NCBI RefSeq assembly: GCF_003073045.1
Contig: NC_037593.1
Location: forward strand, 18,884,812 to 18,948,811
DNA: 64,000 bases
DNA from: Pomacea canaliculata
Taxonomy: Eukaryota; Mollusca; Gastropoda; Architaenioglossa; Ampullariidae
Direction: 5' to 3'
Shown here: positions 47,077 through 58,500 of the stretch, piece after piece
Numbering within the stretch: position 1 is the first letter of the stretch
Layout of the letters: each line of letters begins with the position of its first letter
Position numbers and translations under genes: made by a program
Notes under the pieces: model-generated
The model's database searches: none
What the model saw: only the letters and a program-made list of their open reading frames with translations
Told to the model about the DNA's origin: nothing

Positions 47077-50000
47077 CTAAGGCTGCTCCATAGACATCTT
47101 GAGAGCTTGCTTCAGCATTTCATCATCACTACCCTCATCTCCTGCAATAAAAAAAAAAAATTCTACCATTTCCTCAATCTACTTTGCTGTATGACTTTTA
47201 AAATCCATTTTGTTTGAAAGTTGTGTATGTTTCCAAACATTACATATTTCAAAAGATCTTGTAGGGTTAGGGTGCAGTTTTTTTGTTTGATAAAGATACA
47301 GTTCTTCAAACGTCACCATGCAGATAACAAAGGTCAAACCTGTGATCTCACATTCGTTCACAGATATGCCTAATTAAGATATGGCTGCAGCACCAATGAG
47401 ATAAATGTAAAGAAATCCTGACATTTTATATTTTTACCTGTGCATGCAAAAACAATAGAAGATCAGACAGCAAGCAAGAACTTGTATAAACTGTCAATAA
47501 ATCTGTTAAAGAATTTTGCCTACATTGATATTGTAACATACCTGTCATGTTCCATCTATCATAACTTGTTGAATTAAAATTGATCATCAAAGGTTTACAA
47601 ATATGACAAGTCAAAAAAGGTTTCCCAAAAAGTATTCCTCATTGATGAATGGACTGCAATTCAATTTAATAAAATCCTTTTGAGGGATATTACCAGTTCC
47701 TTTAAGGCCATCATCCAGAACAGAGTCCTTTTTTGTGACAGTACTGGATTCTGCCTGAGAAGATGAACTACTGCTTTGCTTTTCTAGAAATGCTAGACGT
47801 TTTTGTCGGAGTTCTTCTGTTGGACAAGTCTTTTGAGAACTGGAATGTGCAGCGGGTGGAGACATTTCTTCAAACAAGCCTTGCTTTAAAGACTCATCAA
47901 TATAGCCTGCAAAGTAAAATTCATTCAACATGTTCAATAGCTTTTGGGCAGATTTATTAATAAAATTGAAACATGGACACACTAATCTTAAGAAGAAAAA
48001 AAATGAATATTAAGGCACTTGAACCCTGACACCTACACATGAAGAAACAAGACTGGAAAAGCTATTTCTACATCAGTACTTTATACTTAATAGGTCAGAA
48101 CCACATACAAAAGAATTAAAATTATTTTAAAATTTAGTTGTCTGACATTATTTGCCCTGTAAATTATAAACATGGATTACACGGAAAAGTAAATAATAAA
48201 AAAAAAGCAACTAAATTGTCTCTTAGCCTAGTGTTTATAGTATTCACAATGTCAGTGACATTGCATGTGGAGGTAAAGCTTTTGCCTTCTGTGATAAATA
48301 AGGTACAAAATTCTACTGGGTACCTTACACCAGCAACCTTTTGCTCTAAAACCCATAATGGCAGGTTGGGCTTAAATGATAGATAATGATGCTCAGAATT
48401 GTTTCCGCTGAAAATTTCAGTTTGCCATTTGCTTACTTGCAATTTACCTAAACACAGCTGAATGCTGGTTCTCAAAGGCTGCAGCTTTCACAAAAGAAAA
48501 CAAACTGACCCTAATGAGTGATGTAGGTGATACATTTCACAAGAAAGGCATTTTTTGTTGCCCCAGACTTCTCCACTTTGCTCAGCTCTTCCTCGCTGTA
48601 CTCAGGTTCAAAATTAATTGTACGACATTACCCCCAAATCCATTATCCATGACATTTTGACTTAACATTGACGCTTGGTATGTCACCTCCTCGTCAAAGG
48701 CAAGGCTGGCCAGAGTTATCCACCAAGCAAATAAAATTACTAGTACACCACAGCTACCACTTTTTGACTTGTATCTTCATGCAGTCAGAAAGATGGCACA
48801 TAACATCATTTCAGACCAAACACCCTCTCCATCCCAAATTTCAGCTGTTGCCCTCGGGCAGGCACCAAAAAGTGCCACGTGTGCGAAAAACTGCCTACCA
48901 GAGGTCCTTTGTGCCAGCAGCTATCACCATCCTATCACATGTATGTGAGAGAAAGTGTAGGTGTGCATGTGTGTTGAATGTCTTGCATGGGTATGCCTGG
49001 CAATTATATTGTGTTATGCTCATACTATGTTTGCTATGCTCATATTATGTTTGTATATTTGGTGGGCTTGTGAGCAAAAGAAAAATTTCTGTCTTGGACT
49101 TCTTTGGACATACAATAAAGTTTAATTTGATGATACCAGAGTTTTGATGATTGCAGTTTGAAAACTGAAAGTGAATGGGTTGAGTGATGTCAATTGACAA
49201 CCAAACATGGTAGCCTCCTTACCCCTGAGCTGTATTATAGCTGTGATTGAAAGTGATCATTTTGCTGTTTTTGAAATTCTGAGAGAAATGTTTCAGAATA
49301 TTAGCATCTGTCATTTATGCCCAACTTGACATTTCCCTTTCCTTTAACTGCTAGGCTACATAACCTCTTCACATAATCAGCATTCACTGATTCAGGAAAT
49401 TGGTAAAGTGGTAAGCCTTCATGGTTATGCAAAAGAAGAACAGTTTGACCTACCAGTCATGCTGTCATTAAGTGCCTTTTGCAAGGCCATGTCATCCTGC
49501 TCCACAAGTTGTCGACTTTCTTCAAGAGCTTTTTGCAGATATTGATCATCATCATCTTCTCCCTGCGTCACTTTGTCTTGTCCCTCTGATGTAAGTAGTG
49601 AGGGTTTGATGGGCTGAACAGCTGGCATTATTCGCAAAAGCTGGTCAGCTTCTGTGTCTGCTAATGTGCCCACTACAACAAACAGTGAATACCCTGCAAC
49701 AGAACCAAATGACCATAGCTAAATAGAAAAGGACAAATTTTGATTTATTGCAGTGTCACTGCAGAGTTTTCTGACGAGATAAAAAAAATGTTAAAACCGT
49801 GTTGTTGGCTATTAATATAGTTTACTCAAAATATTAATGTAATTGAAGACCATTGAACCAATTAAGAGACATCTTTCTTGATAGTCATACCGTATTAACT
49901 GTGTACTATATAATATAATGTGGCCTCCTTTAAAACAAATTTAATGTGAAGATGCTCTAGATCTGTAATTAATTTCTACAGAGTAGCTTTTAACTCAAAA

Positions 50001-52577
50001 AGATTAATTTAGCGAATTCCTTTCAACTCATGATGAGATGCTAAACAGATTACAAGTCATAGTCATGGAAAATGTGAAAGTTGATAGAGAACATCCATGC
50101 CTTAAAATATCACACGTTTGAGAATGTTGACCATTTAAAGTGTACTATTTTGCAAGTAAGTTATTTCCTCAGAATTTTACACTGTACTGCACTCTGGTTT
50201 TCTTTTCTGTTGTTGCTTAAAAAAAAGTTGCACTTAAGGTTTGGCCTTTAAGAAATGGTTCATGCTATATTACTCAGCCAATTTTTATCCAGTGTAAAAT
50301 GTGTAAACAAAATGTTCAAACATGAAACATCAAAAGCACCTTCTTGCTGCAGCTGTGTTAGGAACAAGGATAAATAAGTATTGGAGATAAGCTCAGGTCC
50401 CGTAAGAAGGCTGTTAAGATTGAACCACTGATTTCCAAGTTTTCGAACACAAAACCAGTGTTGCCTGAAATTGCATATGTAGGCTTGCTGACTCCTGAAA
50501 GAAAATAATCTGGATAAATGTTTGCTGATTAAACTATCAAGAACCAAAAAAGTGGACTGTAAACAATAGAAACTAAGGCATGAAATTCATCCACTAATGT
50601 AAGCATGAACCAGGGTGACTGACAAATTCAGTTCCTCTCCATACAAAGCCATTCCTGGTTAGCACAGCTTTCTGGCCTCTGACAATGATGCAATAACTAC
50701 TTGGCTATCCATTTTGTTTATACAGAATCAGGTACATTTCGCTAGCATATACAAATGTAGAAATGTGCTAAATAACCATATAGAATGCATACGTAGGATC
50801 TGCTTGAGCTGCCTGTGCGAAGGGGTTCTGTGACCTAAAGGGAATCAGTTCAAGCCCCCACACTCGTACTGCTTCTTGCAGCACTTGGATGGAGAAAAAA
50901 CCACTGTCATCATAGTTATTTGATGGCTGCTGTACATAAGAAAATTAACAATTGTGAACATTATATAACAAAACAATGTACTGCCTTTTCAGTCTCTCTA
51001 GTATGAAACTATTGTCATACATTTTTAAATGTTTATAATGACTAAACTGATCTGTACATAAAAATTGCATATCTTAACGATGAGGATCATTGCAAATATT
51101 TTTGTTAGTTTTCTCTGCAACAAGTGCTTTACTAATGAGCAAGATTTTACGGCTGAACATCAAGCATGTACAAAAATTAAAGCAGCAAATTTTCTGTCAT
51201 TGAAAATGTATATTATTTTCATGCATTTAGGTATACAGTGCTAATGCTTTTTGGTAAAGTATGTGCATTTCCAGAATATTTACTGAAATCAAGAACATAT
51301 AATAAACATCTATAAACAATTTAGTTCCAGTCTCTGAAGGGAACTGCTAACTAATTTTTGTTTATCATCTTGGGAACAGTACAAATTAACAGATAATCCA
51401 ACACAGTTATATTTAATGGCAATGATTGTGGCTAAAGTTGCTGAAAAGGCTTAGAATTTAAGTCTATCTAAAAAGAATAAGAGTGGACGTAAAACTTGGA
51501 AAATGCCACGTAAATGCTACTTAAATTTTGTTTGTTTTTTGGCAGTATTAATTCTACCTCCAGGAAATTTTGATATTCATGAGAGTGAATTCCTCCTTCC
51601 ATCATGTGTTGCCTCTCCCTCTCATCTAGCTGCTGTGCAATGTGTGCTAAATCTACAGCTGTAAAATAATGGTTTTGGAGGAGTGCATTCAAGCAGTGTT
51701 GAGCACAAAGCGATCCCTCTTGCTGCAACATAAGATTTTATTGAAAATTAGCATTAAGTTTCTACTTTTAAAATCAATAATAAAATGTGAAAAAACAGAA
51801 GTGGGGTAGGTCACTGTTTAGGTGCAGAGATAGCCAAATGGATTACTGTATGACTTGACCTTTTTCCAACTTGCCCCCTGTGAGATGACTTGGCCACAGC
51901 ATCTTGCTGACATGTATGGAATTAGCCTCACCACTGAAGCGATTCTAACAACTACAATAACAACATCTTTAGTTGACTTTAAGATTTAATATTTGTGATA
52001 ATATTCTTAGCTTTTTCTGTTTTTATTTTAGCTTTTATCTTGTTTACATCCAACTTCAGTTCATTAAGTAGCCATGTATCGGTCGCAAATCCAAGTTAAC
52101 TGCTTTTTCTGCTATTTAAAATAAATTCAACCCAACTTATAGCTATCCGAATCGTCGTCCCTGATTACGGGCTAATTTGTTGAGGAGATGACTAACTTGT
52201 TTATAGATTGAGGTATTCTAACAAGGGATGAGTTTTCCAAGGGTTAGGTTCTGGCCAAGTCATCCGGTCCCCGCCAGGCGACGATGAAGGTTGGGTAGAG
52301 GAACAGATTGAAAAAAATCATTATTTTACAATTTCTATGTTATAATAAATCATCTGTATAACTGCAGAGAGCATCAAATGGTAAATTCATTATTTACTAA
52401 CAAACAGTACAAAAGTAGTAAGAAATTAAGAAGTGTTGTAACGTCAGATTTAATTAATATTTTATATCAGTACTGTTCATCACTCTGATCATCTCCAATT
52501 TAAATAAACATATAAATAATTGGGAATAAAATATACATAAACATTTCACTTGCCTTTTCGTGGAAAATTGCTTCCAT
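47077..52577 (-). CDS. ATXN3: Ataxin-3, Josephin-type deubiquitinase
   Basis: Seven exons: 52554-52577, 51558-51722, 50793-50929, 50340-50494, 49454-49693, 47694-47906 and 47077-47141. They sum to 999 nt, 332 residues, in frame. The start MEAIFHEK is followed by QEGSLCAQHC. Josephin catalytic residues are in place: Cys14, His121 (RQHWFCVRK) and Asn136 (QWFNLNS). Three ubiquitin-interacting motifs follow: YLQKALEESRQL (about 212), MALQKALNDSM (about 230) and EMLKQALKMSMEQ (about 319). The protein trims ubiquitin chains in protein quality control. Exon structure mirrors vertebrates (exon 1 ends at MEAIFHEK). Where vertebrates have FEKQQQ...polyQ, this protein has FLEKQSSSSSSQAESS. Intron 1 uses a GC donor, and exon 4 a weak GTGCTT donor. 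Confidence 0.97.
48560..49140 (+). mobile_element. LINE 3' end inside an ATXN3 intron
   Basis: The plus strand reads KARLARVIHQ-like text, DLYLHAVRKM-like text, then FQLLPSGRHQKVPRVRKTAY and RSFVPAAITIL, the usual C-terminal end of CR1/Rex-like LINE proteins, followed by a 3' UTR that ends ACAATAAAGTTTAATTTGAT. It is antisense to ATXN3, between exons 5 and 6. The 5' part is missing, and the frame is partly broken. Confidence 0.65.
52548..52553 (-). other. Non-canonical GC splice donor of ATXN3 intron 1
   Basis: The minus strand reads GAAAAG|GCAAGT at the end of MEAIFHEK. All positions other than the C match the donor consensus, as is typical of GC-AG introns. The matching acceptor is TTGCAG|CAAGAG at 51722. 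Confidence 0.85.
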
Positions 52578-54350
52578 GTCTGTGTAGGGGATGCTACTCT
52601 ACGTTTGAATAAGATAACCGTTTGTTTACACTGTCCCCGAGGCTCGTTTGACGCAGTTAGAGCCCCTGTTCATTCTTCGTGCGGGCGCGGACGTATATAG
52701 GGATATTAGTTCGTGGTGCCGGGATATTTGCAACTTTTGTGCCGTGGAAAGATGAGCGAAACTGGCTTAAAAAAAATAATAATCACAGAGGAGACTACTG
52801 CTGTGTATGTCCGAACATTGGTGGCATGATTGTAGATGGAAAAATTTATTTCCATCAATTAATGTCCAGCAGCAGACTGCGGCAAACGTGTGGAAGGCGC
52901 GGATAAGATTGGTTTTAGAGATGCTAATTATTTACGCACAAAATAGTTTCCTTTGTTCTGCACATTTTGTGTGAGTTTGTGGCCCAAAAACCATTTTGGT
53001 TTTACTGTTTGCTGTCAAACATTTGAAGACCGTGGTAGTTTGTTTATAATTCGTTTGGCGACAAAAGCTTTGTTAACGTTAACAGATGTTCTCAGATTTC
53101 CATCACTAGTATTTGGTATGAAGTGAACCACTTATTATTTTCATCTTCATTATCACCTATTACTGTTTATTAAGTAGGAATGTGTTTATTTGTTTGCAGG
53201 TCAGTGAAGCTAATGCAAGCCCTTTTTAATATGGGCAAGGCTTTCAAAATGTGGCACCATTGTCAGCATTCAATAACAATTTAGTATCTGCTGAGGTACC
53301 TTTTTCAGTTTGATTTCCGATAACTTTTCATGGTGCTTTATTTATTTATTTTTTTGGTCAAATTGTAAATTATTGGTAAAGTTGTGCTTATGACTAGCAT
53401 AACATGAGTTTAGCATCTCTTGCATGACATAATGTGCTGGAGTAGAAATAGAATTTGTACTTCCAGAACACTGAAACAGATCAGTTGTAAAATGTTAAAT
53501 GCAGTGCTTAATTGTGTGTTCAAGGTCCACAAAACTGATAAAGGCATTTCAGCAGTATACTCATGAGGCTATGTAGCATGTCAACAAGTGAAGATGTAGG
53601 TCATTAGCCTGCAACCACTAATGCTACAGCCATCTCAACAACAGGCAACAGCGGTGTTGCACTAGTCCCTGAGCCTGTTATTAGCAACCCAAAGGCTGTT
53701 AACACTGGAATTAATTGCTATATAAATCAATATGTTGACAGGGGCTTATCCTGTAATTTACATGTTGCACCCATTATGTGCAGTGTTGCAATACAGACAT
53801 ACCAGGCATCACATTTAAGGATACACAAGATGATTCTTATACAGGGATCCGAAACAGCTATTTCCACATCTTCCCAACACTGAAAGTCAAATCGTCCTAG
53901 GCCCAAAAGATGACACTGATGACAGAAGTTATTAACATCAAATATTACTAAATGAGCCATGCATTTTTTTGAACATTATTTATATGCAAGCTTAACTGTC
54001 TATTTTATAGTGCCATTCCAAATATTTTAACTGTCATTTTACTAAATAAACACGGCTGCTTGGCAATACACATGCAGTGAACATGGCGCATAAATGCAAT
54101 TTTATCATTAAACAATTGGTTAATTACAGATTTTGTCGCCATTTTATTTAGAATTTATTTTTTTCACTTTTGGCATAATGCAGTTGAGATATGATCGAGG
54201 TATATAAATCGACATTATTATTCTATGCAGAGAATTATTCTTTGGATGGCTTGCTTTGAAATAGGCAGTGGTTAATGTCAGAACAACCTATGGCTCTGTT
54301 GCTAATATTTGACATCGTTAGCCACTTGTGTCATCATTGATTGATTCGCC
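52578..54350. other. ATXN3 upstream and intergenic region, nothing firmly recognised
   Basis: CpG-rich promoter-like DNA lies near 52640-52700 (CCCCGAGGCTCG, GCGGGCGCGG). Beyond it is AT-rich sequence. Open frames at 52679-52906 and 53727-53960 show no family features. Confidence 0.4.
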
Positions 54351-54365
54351 TTTTGGGTGGATGAT

Positions 54366-54480
54366 GGTCTGAAGGCGCAACACTTGGTGCCTGTCACCAA
54401 TATGGCGAGGGTTGAGCTCTTATCTTGGGTACACCGTTTCTCTGCATATGGCATCTATCGTGATATAGCCTTCAAGGCAT
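54366..54480 (+). mobile_element. tRNA-derived SINE (family 1), shortened copy
   Basis: It shares GTGCCTGTCACCAATATG, GAGCTCTTATCTTGGGTAC, TCTGCATATGGCATCT and CGTGATATAGCCTTC with the full copy. The middle and tail are shortened. Confidence 0.65.
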
Positions 54481-54699
54481 GGAAATATGCAGTTACGCAA
54501 ATATTGGTAAAAACAGTCCCATAAATTTTAAAAGTAATTTAATAAACAATCCTCTTGAAAAAATGTAAATGTTACTTATAATGCTTGTAAAAATTTGTAC
54601 TTGAGCTGGGACAATAAGCAGATATATATTGGTACCAAAATAAAAAGACTTTTGAATATTGTTCTTTTGAAGCAATATTTAAAAGGCATGATCCATGCT

Positions 54700-55555
54700 A
54701 TCATATTTATGTCTAGAATTTACTTCCTGTTGTATAGGTGTTACTAATAGTTCCATCAAATAATAATAAATTGCTCAACAATATCGTCATTGTTACTTTG
54801 GCACAGATATTTACATTATAAAAAAGCAAGAATACTAAAAATGTACACACAATGAATGCTTACCGCAGAAGGCCACAAAGATATAACAATGGGCAAAACT
54901 GATATAAAACACTAGCAAAAATGAACCAGTTGCATTTTTTAAAAAATAGCATTGTTTACAACCTGTTGTAGGAAACTCTTGTAAAGCTCAATATGACCAA
55001 TAACATAAGGTAAAAAAGAAAAAATGTCAACGTATATATATTTTATATTACAAAAAGTTTGCCAGCAGATCTTTTAATTGTCATTAAAAAAAATACTATC
55101 CATGAAAGTTATTCTGCAGAAAACTAAGAGCACCTTGAGAATAAATCTGCATGAATACTGTTCAGTACAGCCATACCAGTGGATTTTACTTATGGTCTGC
55201 TGTTTGTGACAAAAAAAGTAGAAAGCCCAGTTTTCTAAGTACCACAAAATTCTGGTGTAACATATGAGTTCTAGTAAACATTGAAAAATTACAAAACATC
55301 CAAGTATATGGCTATTTTATAACATATAATTTTTCATTTCTTCTAGTATTAGAAGGATGTGCATTAGAAAGCCAGATCTTTAAAAATGTTCAGGTTGTGG
55401 AGAAAACTTTTTCCTTTAATGGATGACTTTAAGTGTACATGAAATTTGACATCTATAATCTCACCAGGATCTTAAAGTTGATTTCTGATATTGATCTTTA
55501 AATGTATGTGATTTTTTTTTATACAGAGATGAGTAGTGGCCGTAGTTTAGTATTT
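54700..55555 (-). other. TMEM179B 3' UTR/flank, duplicated again at 62765-64000
   Basis: Non-coding, but it aligns over many short blocks with 62765-64000: ATAGTTCCATCAAATAATAA, TTTACATTATAAAA, AGTTGCATTTTTT and GAAAGCCCAGTTT, in the same order and orientation. Confidence 0.75.
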
Positions 55556-58500
55556 CTAAACATCAGCTGCAATAGCTTTCAGATTTCCTTCCTTTCCCTC
55601 AGAAGTTACTTGTGCAGAATCTGCTGAGTGTTGACGACGGTTTTTGTAGAGTCTAAAAACTCCAAGACCGACTTGTATTGCCCATACAAAGACCATTACC
55701 CAACTTGCTACCTGCAATAAACATAAGAAAATATATAACTCATTCCTTTTATTAATTTAGTTTCACATTGAACCATAGTATTTACAAAAATTCCAGTGAG
55801 ACTTATTGATCCTTGGTTATCAATTATTTGTTACACTTTTTATTCACTACAGTTATTTATGGTATGAACTAAATAATGTAAAAATCACATCTTTTCTCTC
55901 CTGTTTCAAAACCTAAATCAATCATGCATTAACAATACATACCTCAGCTGCATGAAGGTAGGAATAGAATGAGCCTCGGGTAACTAACAAGCCATCATTA
56001 TTATACCATCGGGATTTGTCTGCATCAGCACAGCTTCATCAAAAAAGAAAATTGGGTTCATTAATAATTTAGAATGATAAAGAATATTGTTCCACTCAGC
56101 AATGGTGCTTATGAAAAAAATTACATAATGAAAAAAGGATAAAAGCATTTACAATTCAAATTGATTTTCCATGTTTTATAATGTGAACCTGTTATAATGT
56201 CATCACCCGTAACACCATTGGAAACACGACCGACCAAATCAACAATGGTCGTTTTACAGACCACTGATAAAAGAGATCACATCTTGGACTGGGTCATGCA
56301 TCGACCTGATGACCAATTAGTGCAGTCAGTCGATGTTTCTCAAGATCTCTCATCTGATAATTATGCTGCATATTGATCGAAATCAATCGCAAATCCCCAT
56401 CATCGGTGTCAGATCGCTCGTTACGCAGGTCACATTCAAAGCACAATTGCAAATGGCGCTGCTTCAGTCACCCTCTACTGACCAACTTTACTGTGTTTTG
56501 AGTAGAGTTGATGACCATTCCCCATTGTCTCGATGTCTGATGCGCCAGTCCACGTGTGCAAGTACCTTAATTGGTATTCGCAGAGCTGACGTTTGACGGA
56601 AGACTCGACTCACCATCCACAAAGATTCCTCTTAGACACTTTTCGACATCTGCAGTCGAATGACTGGAATTACCAAGATAATGACTAACGGGCTTCACGG
56701 CGTCTCCTGTGATATTCTTCTGGAATGCTTTCTGACCAAATTTCGACCAGTCTCTGATGCCGATATAAAGTCGATTAGTCTGAAAGACAAGCCAACAACT
56801 TGCCAGTTACCCTCAAGTTACTTGCCAATACCCTCAAGCTTTCTTCTTGAGTGCTTACTTTCCTCCATCACACATCCATCTCAGCTTTAATTGTCATCAG
56901 TTGTTTTGCCCTCTTTGTTTAAAAATGGCCTGGTTAAGCCACTTCTTCAGAAATCCACGCTTGACGTCAACGTGTTGAACAATTATCGCCCAGTTTCCAA
57001 ACTTGTCTTTTCTATCAAAGAAAGTAGTTTTGACGCAGCTCTGGGCCTATACTTACAAGAGCACCAGCTCATCCCCCATGCTCAGTCAACGCATAGACCT
57101 TTTCACAGAACTGAAACTACTTGAATTAAAGTGACCACCGACATATATTATCTGCCCTTGGTAGTGGTGATGTTTCTGCTTAACTCTACTGGACCTGTCT
57201 GCTGCATTTGACACTATTGACCACTCTCTGCTCCTTCATAGACTACACTCCCTCTACGGGATTTCTGGACCTGCACAGCCATGGTTCAACTCCTATCTCA
57301 CTGATAGGATGCAGACTGTGTTTGTTGCATGATGTTCAAACATCTCTCCCTCCTCCACTTTCTTGTGGCGTCCCTCAAGGGTCAATCTTCTTCCCAGTTC
57401 TGTTCATTTTGTAGATAAAGCATTGCATCTTGCTTCCAGTATCACAAGGTTTCTCATCAATCATATGCTGATGATACGCAGCTGTACTGCTCCACTCCTC
57501 CGGCGGAGTCTCACTCTGCTACCAGCGCCATAGCCTGTATTAACGACCTCGATCAAAGATTGGATGGTAACAAACTTAAACTCAATGATGGTAAAACGGA
57601 AGCCCTCCCATGTTGGAGAAGAAGAAATCCTTCTTCACTCGTTTGTCCACCAAATCACATCAATGTGGGCGAAATCAACATCACCTCTGCGTCGTACATC
57701 AGGAATCTGGAATTCATTGTCATTGCAGACATATGACTCTTGCTAAACAAGTTACAACTGTCTGTCAGTCTGCCTACAATGATAAACAAATGACAGTTTT
57801 CAGTCTGTCTATTAATTGTGATAAACAAGTCACAGCTGTTTGTGAACTGCCTATTATGAACTACGCAAGATCGGCGCCATCCGTCACATTCTGTCTACGC
57901 GTGCTACCAACATCTTGTCTGTGTGTTTGTTTTATCCAGACTTGATTACTGCAACTCCTTGCTTGCTGGCTGCCCTGAATACCTTCTTCACAAACTCCAG
58001 AAAGTACAGAACTCTGCTGCACTTCTGGTGCTTAGAGTAGGAAACGGGACCATGCCACCCCTCTCCTTTGTTTTCTACACTGGCTTCCCATCCAGTACAA
58101 ACTGTCCGTGCTGTGTTTTAGCGTCTTTGCTGGCTCCTGCCCTGATTATTTCTCTGAACTGTAGCTCTTCCCTTACATCCCAGCTACACAACTCCGCTCC
58201 TCGTCTGATGATCGTCGTCTTACTCTTTCTGTCACCAAAACAACAACATATGGCCACAATATTTTTAGTTATTGTACAGCGAAACAATGGAACTCTCTCC
58301 CTTTCCATATCCTCCACCTACCCACTATTGAATCCTTTAAATGTGCACTGAAAAGACGCCTCTTCCGTAAACATTACTCCTAACAACCTTTTCCCATAAT
58401 GCTAGTCCCTTGTCACACCCTTCCTTTTGCAATATTACTCTCAGCTCTTGTTCTTGTCTGCGTTTTCTGTATTTGATTTTATTCCTCGTTAGTACTGCTG

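Noticed and set aside
52679-52906. 75-codon frame divergent from ATXN3
   Set aside because: Weak start context, no recognisable domain, and composition like the flanks.
53727-53960. 77-codon minus-strand frame
   Set aside because: No similarity recalled and no splice or promoter context, so probably chance.
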